From Elymus sibiricus (lineage: Eukaryota; Streptophyta; Magnoliopsida; Poales; Poaceae), in NCBI GenBank assembly GCA_039707655.1, contig CM077667.1, forward strand, positions 547,440,222 through 547,504,221: a stretch of DNA of 64,000 bases. The letters run 5' to 3'. This document shows positions 51,654 to 62,502 of this stretch, piece after piece; the stretch's first letter is position 1; each line of letters starts with the position of its first letter. The position numbers and the translations under genes were made by a program. The notes beneath the pieces are model-generated. The model saw only the letters and a program-made list of their open reading frames with translations, did no database searches and had not been told where the DNA came from.

Positions 51654-54600
51654 ACCCCAAAACCCTGTCACTGATGCTCCGGACCGAAAGCTTGCATAAA
51701 AACTCATCCACAATTAGCTTTTCAAGCGACCGTGCAGTGGAATTGTTTTCTTTACAAACCATTTCAGACATTTCGCGTTCACAAACTTTTCTCAAAATAG
51801 GTCTCCATATAGTACCTCTCTTTGTGAATTTCGCCCCGAAACCCTGTCACTGATGCTCCGGACCGAAAGCTTGCATAAAAACTCATCCAAAATTAGCTTT
51901 TCAAGCGACCGTGCAGTGGAATTGTTTTCTTTACAAACCATTTCAGACATTTCGCGTTCACAAACTTTTCTCAAAATAGGTCTCCATATATTACCTCTCT
52001 TTGTGAATTTCGCCCCGAAACCCTGTCACTGACGCTCCGGACCCAAAGCTTGCATAAAAACTCATCCAAAATTACCTTTTCAAGCGACCGTGCAGTGGAA
52101 TTGTTTTCTTTACAAACCATTTCAGACATTTCGCGTTCACAAACTTTTCTCAAAATAGGTCTCCATATATGACCTCTCTTTGTGAATTTCGCCCCGAAAC
52201 CCTGTCACTGACGCTCCGGACCCTAAGCTTGCATAAAAACTCATCCAAAATTACCTTTTCAAGCGACCGTGCAGTCGAATTGTTTTCTTTACAAACCATT
52301 TCAGAAATTTCGCGTTCACAAACTTTTCTCAAAATAGGTCTCCATATATTACCTCTCTTTGTGAATTTCGCCCCGAAACCCTGTCACTGAAGCTCCGGAC
52401 CCAAAGCTTGCATAAAAACTCATCCAAAACTAACTTTTCAAGCGACCGTGCGGTGAAATTGTTTTCTTTACAAACCATTTCAGACATTTCGCGTTCACAA
52501 AATTTTCTCAAAATAGGTCTGCATATATGACCTCTCTTTGTGAATTTCGCCCTGAAACCCTGTCACTGAAGCTCCGGACCCAAAGCTTGCATAAAAACTC
52601 ATCCAAAACTAACTTTTCAAGCGACCGTGCAGTGAAATTGTTTTCTTTACAAACCATTTCAGACATTTCGCGTTCACAAAATTTTCTCAAAATAGGTCTC
52701 CATATATGACCTCTCTTTGTGAATTTCGCCCCGAAACCCTGTCACTGATGCTCCGGACCGAAAGCTTGCATAAAAACTCATCCAAAATTAGCTTTTCAAG
52801 CGACCGTGCAGTGGAATTGTTTTCTTTACAAACCATTTCAGACATTTCGCGTTCACAAACTTTTCTCAAAATAGGTCTCCATATATGACCTCTCTTTGTG
52901 AATTTCGCCCCGAAACCCTGTCACTCACGCTCCGGACCCAAAGCTTCCATAAAAACTCATCCAAAACTAACTTTTCAAGCAACCGTGCAGTGGAATTGTT
53001 TTCTTTACAAACCATTTCAGAAATTTCGCGTTCACAAACTTTTCTCAAAATAGGTCTCCATATATGACCTCTCTTTGTGAATTTCGCCCCGAAACCCTGT
53101 CACTGAAGCTCCGGACCCAAAGCTTGCATAAAAACTCATCCAAAACTAACTTTTCAAGCGACCGTGCAGTGAAATTGTTTTCTTTACAAAACATTTCAGA
53201 CATTTCGCGTTCACAAAATTTTCTCAAAATAGGTCTCCATATATGACCTCTCTTTGTGAATTTCGCCCCGAAACCCTTTCACTGATGCTACGGACCGAAA
53301 GCTTGCATAAAAACTCATCCAAAATTAGCTTTTCAAGCGACCGTGCAGTGGAATTGTTTTCTTTACAAACCATTTCAGACATTTCGCGTTCACAAACTTT
53401 TCTCAAAATAAGTCTCCATATATGACCTCTCTTTGTGAATTTCGTCCCGAAAGCCTGTCACTAATGCTCCGGACCGAAAGCTTGCATAAAAACTCATCCA
53501 AAATTAGCTTTTCAAGCGACCGTGCAGTGGAATTGTTTTCTTTACAAACCATTTCAGACATTTCGCGTTCACAAACTTTTCTCAAAATAAGTCTCCATAT
53601 ATGACCTCTCTTTGTGAATTTCGCCCCGAAACCCTGTCACTGAAGCTCCGGACCCAAAGCTTGCATAAAAACTCATCCAAAACTAACTTTTCAAGCGACC
53701 GTGCAGTGGAATTGTTTTCTTTACAAACCATTTCAGACATTTCGCGTTCACAAACTTTTCTCAAAATAGGTCTCCATATATGACCTCTCTTTGTGAATTT
53801 TGCCCCGAAACCCTGTCACTAACGCTCCGGACCCAAAGCTTGCATAAAAACTCATCCAAAACTAACTTTTCAAGCGACCGTGCAGTGGAATTGTTTTCTT
53901 TACAAACCATTTCAGACATTTCGCGTTCACAAACTTTTCTCAAAATAGGTCTCCATATATGACCTCTCTTTGTGAATTTCTCCCCGAAACCCTGTCACTG
54001 ACTCTCCGGACCCAAAGCTTGCATAAAAACTCATCCAAAACTAACTTTTCAAGCGACCGTGCAGTGGAATTGTTTTCTTTACAAACCATTTCAGACATTT
54101 CGCGTTCACAAACTTTTCTCAAAACAGGTCTCCATATATGACCTCTCTTTGTGAATTTCGCTCCGAAACCCTGTCACTGACGCTCAGGACCCAAAGCTTG
54201 AATAAAAACTCATCCAAAATTACCTTTGCAAGCGACCGTGCAGTGGAATTGTTTTCTTTACAAACCATTGTAGACATTTCGCGTTCACAAACTTTTCTCA
54301 AAATAGGTCTCCATATATGACCTCTCTTTGTGAATTTCGCCCTGAAACCCTGTCAATGACGCTCCGGACCCAAAGCTTGCATAAAAACTCATCCAAAATT
54401 ACCTTTTCAAGCGACCGTGCATTGGAATTATTTTCTTTACAAACCATTTCAGATATTTCGCATTCACAAATTTTTCTCAAAATAGGTCTCCATATATGAC
54501 CTCTCTTTGTGAATTTCGCCCCGAAACCCTATCACTGATGCTCCGGACCCAAAGCTTGCATAAAAACTCATCCAAAATTACCTTTTCAAGCGACCGTGCA

Positions 54601-55501
54601 GTGGAATTGTTTTCTTTACAAACCATTTCAGACATTTCGCGTTCACAAACTTTTCTCAAAATAGGTCTCCATATATGACCTCTCTTTGTGAATTTCGCCC
54701 CGAAACCCTGTCACTGACGCTCCGTACCCAGAGCTTGCATAAAAACTCATCCAAAACTAACTTTTCAAGCGACCGTGCAGTGGAATTGTTTTCTTTACAA
54801 ACCATTTCAGACATTTCACGTTCACAAACGTTTCTCAAAATATGTCTCCATATATGACCTCCCTTTGTGAATATCGCCCCGAAACCCAGTCACTGACGCT
54901 CCGGACCCAAAGCTTGCATAAAAACTCATCCAAAACTAACTTTTCAAGCGACCGTGCAGTGGAATTGTTTTCTTTACAAACCATTTCAGACATTTCGCTT
55001 TCACAAACTTTTCTCAAAATAGGTCTCCATATATGACTTCTCTTTGTGAATTTCGCCCCGAAACACTGTCACTTACGCTCCGGACCCAAAGCTTGCATAA
55101 AAACTCATCCAAAACTAACTTTTCACGCGACCGTGCAGTGGAATTGTTTTCTTTACAAACCATTTCAGACATTTCGCGTTCACAAACTTTTCTCAAAATA
55201 GGTCTCCATATATGACCTCTCTTTGTGAATTTCGCCCCGAAACCCTGTCACTGACGCTACGGACCCAAAGCTTGCATAAAAATTCATCGAAAATTAACTT
55301 TTCAAGCGACCGTGCAGTGGAATTGTTTTCTTTACAAACATTTCAGACTTTCGCGTTCACAAACTTTTCTCAAAATAGGTCTACATATATGACCTCTCTC
55401 TGTGAATTTCGCCTCGAAACCCTGTGACTGACGCTCCGGACCCAAAGCTTGCATAAAAACTCATCCAAAACTAACTTTTCAAGCGACCGTGCAGTGGAAT
55501 T
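51539..55501 (+). repeat. 22-monomer tandem higher-order repeat, unit 2 (3936 bp plus 27 bp)
   Basis: Second unit of the tandem duplication. Differences noted from unit 1: CAGAAATTTCGCGTTCACAAACTT near 53018 where unit 1 has CAGACATTTCGCG and CACAAAATTTTC near 49082-49107, and ACCCAGTCAC near 54886 where unit 1 has ACCCTGTCAC. It ends in a junction monomer with GGAATTATTTTC at 55497, where sequence continues into block J. Confidence 0.93.
55212..55388 (+). repeat. 177-bp monomer variant
   Basis: Counterpart of 51276-51452 in tandem unit 2. Confidence 0.9.
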
Positions 55502-58084
55502 ATTTTCTTTACAAACCATTTCAGACATTTCGCGTTCACAAACTTTTCTCAAAATAGGTCTCCATATATGACCTCTCTTTGTGAATTTCGCCCCGAAACC
55601 CTGTCACTGACGCTCCGGACCCAAAGCTTGCATAAAAACTCATCCAAAATTAACTTTTCAAGCGACCGTGCAGTGGAATTGTTTTCTTTACAAACCATTT
55701 CAGACATTTCGAGTTCACAAACTTTTCTCAAAATAGGTCTCCATATATGACCTCTCTTTGTGAATTTTGCCCCGAAACCCTGTCACGGACGCTCCGGATC
55801 CAAAGCTTGCATAAAAACTCATCCAAAACTAACTTTTCCAGCGACCGTGCAGTGGAATTATTTTCTTTACAAACCATTTCAGACATTTCGCGTTCACAAA
55901 CTTTTCTCAAAATAGGTCTCCATATATGACCTCTCTTTGTGAATTTCGCCCCGAAACCTTGTCACTGTCGCTCCGGACCCAAAGCTTGCATAAAAACTCA
56001 TCCAAAACTAACTTTTCAAGCGACCGTGCAGTGGAATTGTTTTCTTTACAAACCATTTCAGACATTTCGTGTTCACAAACTTTTCTCAAAATAGTTTTCC
56101 ATATATGACCTCTCTTTGTGAATTTCGACCCGAAACCCTGTCACTGATGCTCCGGACCCAAAGCTTGCATAAAAACTCATCCAAAACTAACTTTTCAAGC
56201 GACCGTGCAGTGGAATTGTTTTCTTTACAAACCATTTCAAACATTTCGCGTTCACAAACTTTTCTCAAAATAGTTCTCCATATATGACCTCTCTTTGTGA
56301 ATTTCGCCCCGAAACCCTGTCACTGATGCTCCGGACCCAAAGCTTGCATAAAAACTCATCCAAAACTAACTTTTCAAGCGACTGTGCAGTGGAATTATTT
56401 TCTTTACAAACCATTTCAGACATTTCGCATTCACAAACTTTTCTCAAAATAGTTCTCCATATAACATTTCAGACATTTCGAGTTCACAAACTTTTCTCAA
56501 AATAGGTCTCAATATATGACCTCTCTTTGTGAATTTCACCCCGAAACCCTGTAACTGATGCTCCGGACCCAAAGCTTCTATAAAAACTCATCGAAAACTA
56601 AGTTTTCAAGCGACCGTGCAGTGGAATTGTTTTCTTTACAAACCATTTCAGACATTTCGCGTTCACAAACTTTTCTCAAAATAGGTCTCCATATATGACC
56701 TCTCTTTGTGAATTTCGCCCCGAAACCCTATCACTCACGCTCCGAACCCAAAGCTTCCATAAAAACTCATCCAAAACTAACTTTTCAAGCGACTGTGCAG
56801 TGGAATTGTTTTCTTTACAAACCATTTCAGAAATTTCGCGTTCACAAACTTTTCTCAAAATAGGTCTCCATATATTACCTCTCTTTGTGAATTTCGCCCC
56901 GAAACCCTGTCACTGAAGCTCCGGACCCAAAGCTTGCATAAAAACTCATCCAAAACTAACTTTTCGAGCGACCGTGCAGTGGAATTGTTTTCTTTACAAA
57001 CCATTTCAGACATTTCGCGTTCACAAACTTTTCTCAAAATAGGTCTCCATATAGTACCTCTCTTTGTGAATTTCGCCCCGAAACCCTGTCACTGATGCTC
57101 CGGACCGAAAGCTTGCATAAAAACTCATCCAAAATTAGCTTTTCAAGCGACCGTGCAGTGGAATTGTTTTCTTTACAAACCATTTCAGACATTTCGCGTT
57201 CACAAACTTTTCTCAAAATAGGTCTCCATATATTACCTCTCTTTGTGAATTTCGCCCCGAAACCCTGTCACTGACGCTCCGGACCCAAAGCTTGCATAAA
57301 AACTCATCCAAAATTACCTTTTCAAGCGACCGTGCAGTGGAATTGTTTTCTTTACAAACCATTTCAGACATTTCGCGTTCACAAACTTTTCTCAAAATAG
57401 GTCTCCATATATGACCTCTCTTTGTGAATTTCACCCCAAAACCCTGTCACTGATGCTCCGGACCGAAAGCTTGCATAAAAACTCATCCACAATTAGCTTT
57501 TCAAGCGACCGTGCAGTGGAATTGTTTTCTTTACAAACCATTTCAGACATTTCGCGTTCACAAACTTTTCTCAAAATAGGTCTCCATATAGTACCTCTCT
57601 TTGTGAATTTCGCCCCGAAACCCTGTCACTGATGCTCCGGACCGAAAGCTTGCATAAAAACTCATCCAAAATTAGCTTTTCAAGCGACCGTGCAGTGGAA
57701 TTGTTTTCTTTACAAACCATTTAAGACATTTCGCGTTCACAAACTTTTCTCAAAATAGGTCTCCATATATTACCTCTCTTTGTGAATTTCGCCCCGAAAC
57801 CCTGTCACTGACGCTCCGGACCCAAAGCTTGCATAAAAACTCATCCAAAATTACCTTTTCAAGCGACCGTGCAGTGGAATTGTTTTCTTTACAAACCATT
57901 TCAGACATTTCGCGTTCACAAACTTTTCTCAAAATAGGTCTCCATATATGACCTCTCTTTGTGAATTTCGCCCCGAAACCCTGTCACTGACGCTCCGGAC
58001 CCTAAGCTTGCATAAAAACTCATCCAAAATTACCTTTTCAAGCGACCGTGCAGTCGAATTGTTTTCTTTACAAACCATTTCAGA
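55446..58084 (+). repeat. 2.6-kb block J, copy 2
   Basis: Copy of 45731-48369. It carries CCATTTAAGACATTTCG near 57718, a change private to this copy. The match ends at C58085 against A48370. Confidence 0.9.
56464..56516 (+). repeat. 53-bp partial monomer
   Basis: Junction CCATATA/ACATTTCAG, 9715 bp after the fragment at 46749, consistent with block J copying. Confidence 0.93.
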
Positions 58085-58980
58085 CATTTCGCGTTCACAA
58101 ACTTTTCTCAAAATAGGTCTCCATATATGACCTCTCTTTGTGAATTTCGTCCCGAAACCCTGTCACTCACGCTCCGGACCCAAAGCTTGCATAAAAACTC
58201 ATCCAAAACTAACTTTTCAAGCGACCGTGCAGTGGAATTGTTTTCATTACAAACCATTTCAGAAATTTCGCGTTCACAAACTTTTCTCAAAATAGGTATC
58301 CATATATGACCTCTCTTTGTGAATTTCGCCCCGAAACCCTGTCACTGAAGCTCCGGACCCAAAGCTTGCATAAAAACTCATCCAAAACTAACTTTTCAAG
58401 CGACCGTGCAGTGAAATTGTTTTCTTTACAAACCATTTCTGACATTTCGCGTTCACAAACTTTTCTCAAAATAGGTCTCCATATATGACCTCTCTTTGTG
58501 AATTTCGCCCCGAAACCCTTTCACTGATGCTACGGACCGAAAGCTGTCATAAAAACTCATCCAAAATTAGCTTTTCAAGCGACCGTGCAGTGGAATTGTT
58601 TTCTTTACAAACCATTTCAGGCATTTCGCGTTCACAAACTATTCTCAAAATAAGTCACCATATATTACCTCTCTTTGTGAATTTCGCCCCGAAACACTGT
58701 CACTGACGCTCCGGACCCAAAGCTTGCATAAAAACTCATCCAAAACTAACTTTTCAAGCGACCGTGCAGTGGAATTGTTTTCTTTACAAACCATTTCAGA
58801 CATTTCGCGTTCACAAACTTTTCTCAAAATAGGTCTCCATATATGACCTCTCTTTGTGAATTTCGCCCCGAAACCCTGTCACTGACGCTCCGGACCCTAA
58901 GGTTGCAAAAAAACTCATCCAAAATTACCTTTGCAAGAGACCGTGCAGTGGAATTGTTTTCTTTACAAACCATTTCATAC

Positions 58981-59942
58981 ATTTCGCGTTCACAAACTTT
59001 TCTCAAAATAGGTCTCCATATATGACCTCTCTTTGTGAGTTTCGCCCCGAAACCCTGTCACTGAAGCTCCGGACCTAAAACTTGCATAAAAACTCATCCA
59101 AAACTAACTTTTCAAGCGACTGTGCAGTGGAATTGTTTTCTTTACAAACCATTTCAGACATTTCGCGTTCACAAACTTTTCTCAAAATAGGTCTCCATAT
59201 ATTACCTCTCTTTGTGAATTTCGCCCCGAAACCCTGTCACTGATGCTTCGGACCGAAAGCTTGCATAAAAACTCATCGAAAATTAACTTTTCAAGCGACC
59301 GTGCAGTGGAATTGTTTTCTTTACAAACATTTCAGACATTTCGCGTTCACAAACTTTTCTCTAAATAGGTCTCCATATATGACCTCTCTTTGTGAATTTC
59401 GCCCCGAAACCCTGTCACTGATGCTCCGGACCGAAAGCTTGCATAAAAACTCATCCAAAATTAGCTTTTCAAGTGACCGTGCAGTGGAATTATTTTCTTT
59501 ACAAACCATTTCAGACATTTCGCGTTCACAAACTTTTCTCAAAATAGGTCTCCATATATTACCTCTCTTTGTGAATTTCGCCCCGAAACCCTGTCACTGA
59601 TGCTCCGGACCGAAAGCTTGCATAAAAACTCATCCAAAATTAGCTTTTCAAGCGACCGTGCAGTGGAATTGTTTTCTTTACAAACCATTTCAGACATTTC
59701 GCGTTCACAAACTTTTCTCAAAATAGGTCTCCATATATTACCTCTCTTTGTGAATTTCGCCCCGAAACCCTGTCACTGACGCTCCGGACCCAAAGCTTGC
59801 ATAAAAACTCATCCAAAATTACCTTTTCAAGCGACCGTGCAGTGGAATTGTTTTCTTTACAAACCATTTCAGACATTTCGCGTTCACAAACTTTTCTCAA
59901 AATAGGTCTCCATATATGACCTCTCTTTGTGAATTTCGCCCC
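58981..59942 (+). repeat. Duplicated block L, copy 2
   Basis: Copy of 30013-30974. The monomer just upstream (58843-59021) is a mosaic of two variants, described among the findings. Confidence 0.83.
59201..59378 (+). repeat. 178-bp monomer variant
   Basis: Counterpart of 30233-30410, but its first part (ATATTACC, GATGCTTCGGACCG) comes from another variant. Confidence 0.87.
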
Positions 59943-60315
59943 AAAACCCTGTCACTGATGCTCCGGACCGAAAGCTTGCATAAAAACTCATCCACAATTA
60001 GCTTTTCAAGCGACCGTGCAGTGGAATTATTTTCTTTACAAACCATTTCAGACATTTCGCGTTCACAAACTTTTCTCAAAATAGGTCTCCATATAGTACC
60101 TCTCTTTGTGAATTTCGCCCCGAAACCCAGTCACTGATGCTCCGGACCGAAAGCTTGCATAAAAACTCATCCAAAATTAGCTTTTCAAGCGACCGTGCAG
60201 TGGAATTGTTTTCTTTACAAACCATTTCAGACATTTCGCGTTCACAAACTTTTCTCAAAACAGGTCTCCATATATGACCTCTCTTTGTGAATTTCGCCCC
60301 GAAACCCTGTCACTG

Positions 60316-62502
60316 ACGCTCCGGACCCAAAGCTTGCATAAAAACTCATCCAAAACTAACTTTTCAAGCGACCGTGCAGTGGAATTGTTTTCATTACAAA
60401 CCATTTCAGAAATTTCGCGTTCACAAACTTTTCTCAAAATAGGTATCCATATATGACCTCTCTTTGTGAATTTCGCCCCGAAACCCTGTCAATGACGCTC
60501 CGGACCCAAAGCTTGCATAAAAACTCATCCAAAACTAACTTTTCAAGCGACCGTGCAGTGGAATTGTTTTCTTTAGAAACCATTTCAGACATTTCGCGTT
60601 CACAAATTTTTCTCAAAATAGGTCTCCATATATGACCTCTCTTTGTGAATTTCGCCCCGAAACCCTGTCACTGACGCTCCGGACCCAAAGCTTGCATAAA
60701 AACTCATCCAAAATTAACTTTTCAAGCGACCGTGCAGTGGAATTGTTTTCTTTACAAACCATTTCAGACATTTCGAGTTCACAAACTTTTCTCAAAATAG
60801 GTCTCCATATATGACCTCTCTTTGTGAATTTCGCCCCGAAACCCTGTCACTGATGCTCCGGACCGAAAGCTGTCATAAAAACTCATCCAAAATTAGCTTT
60901 TCAAGCGACCGTGCAGTGGAATTGTTTTCTTTACAAACCATTTCAGGCATTTCGCGTTCACAAACTATTCTCAAAATAAGTCACCATATATTACCTCTCT
61001 TTGTGAATTTCGCCCCGAAACACTGTCACTGACGCTCCGGACCCAAAGCTTGCATAAAAACTAATCCAAAACTAACTTTTCAAGCGACCGTGCAGTGGAA
61101 TTGTTTTCTTTACAAACCATTTCAGACATTTCGCGTTCACAAACTTTTCTCAAAATAGGTCTCCATATATGACCTCTCTTTGTGAATTTCGCCCCGAAAC
61201 CCTATCACTGACGCTCCGGACCCTAAGGTTGCAAAAAAACTCATCCAAAATTACCTTTTCAAGCGACCGTGCAGTGGAATTGTTTTCTTTACAAACCATT
61301 TCATACATTTCGCGTTCACAAACTTTTCTCAAAATAGGTCTCCATATATTACCTCCCTTTGTGAATTTCGCCCCGAAACCCTGTCACTAACGCTCCGTAC
61401 CCAAAGCTTGCATAAAAACTCATCCAAAACTAACTTTTCAAACGACTGTGCAGTGGAATTGTTTTCTTTACACACCATTTCAGACATTTCGCGTTCACAA
61501 ACTTTTCTCAAAATAGGTCTCCATATATGACCTCTCTTTGTGAATTTCGCCCCGAAACCCTGTCACTGACGCTCCGGACCCAAAGCTTGCATAAAAACTC
61601 ATCCAAAATTACCTTTTCAAGCGACCGTGCAGTGGAATTGTTTTCTTTACAAACCATTTCAGACATTTCGCGTTCACAAACTTTTCTCAAAATAGGTCTC
61701 CATATATGACCTCTCTTTGTGAATTTCGCCCCGAAACCCTGTCACTGACGCTCCGGACCCAAAGCTTGCATAAAAACTCATCGAAAATTAACTTTTCAAG
61801 CGACCGTGCAGTGGAATTGTTTTCTTTACAAACATTTCAGACATTTCGCGTTCACAAACTTTTCTCAAAATAGGTTTCCATATATGACCTCTCTTTGTGA
61901 ATTTCGCCCCGAAACCCTGTCACTGACGCTCCGGACCCAAAGCTTGCATAAAAACTCATCCAAAATTACCTTTTCAAGCGACCGTGCAGTGGAATTGTTT
62001 TCTTTACAAACCATTTCAGACATTTTGCGTTCACAAACTTTTCTCAAAATAGGTCTCCATATATGACCTCTCTTTGTGAATTTCGCCCCGAAACCCTGTC
62101 ACTGACGCTCCGGACCCAAAGCTTGCATAAAAACTCATCGAAAATTAACTTTTCAAGCGACCATGCAGTGGAATTGTTTTCTTTACAAACAATTTCAGAA
62201 ATTTCGCGTTCACAAACTTTTCTCAAAATAGGTCTCCATATATGACCTCTCTTTGTGAATTTCGCCCCGAAACCCAGTCACTGATGCTCCGGACCGAAAG
62301 CTTGCATAAAAACTCATCCAAAATTAGCTTTTCAAGCGACCGTGCAGTGGAATTGTTTTCTTTACAAACCATTTCAGACATTTCGCGTTCACAAACTTTT
62401 CTCAAAACAGGTCTCCATATATTACCTCTCTTTGTGAATTTCGCCCCGAAACCCTGTCACTCATGCTCCGGACCGAAAGCTTGCATAAAAACTCATCCAA
62501 AA
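60316..62502 (+). repeat. 2.2-kb block K, copy 2, one monomer shorter
   Basis: Copy of 31885-34250 lacking exactly one monomer at about 61520. Part of it (from TTTTCATTACAAACC through the GGTTGCAAAAAAAC monomer) is present a third time at about 58200-58980. Confidence 0.87.
61706..61883 (+). repeat. 178-bp monomer variant
   Basis: Counterpart of 33454-33631 in block K copy 2, also ending in GGTTTCCATAT. Confidence 0.88.

Noticed and set aside
47603..55501. Assembly artefact as the explanation for the tandem duplication
   Set aside because: Not excluded, but the two units carry private differences (near 49085, 49105 and 54886), which argues against a simple duplicated contig; read-level data would decide.
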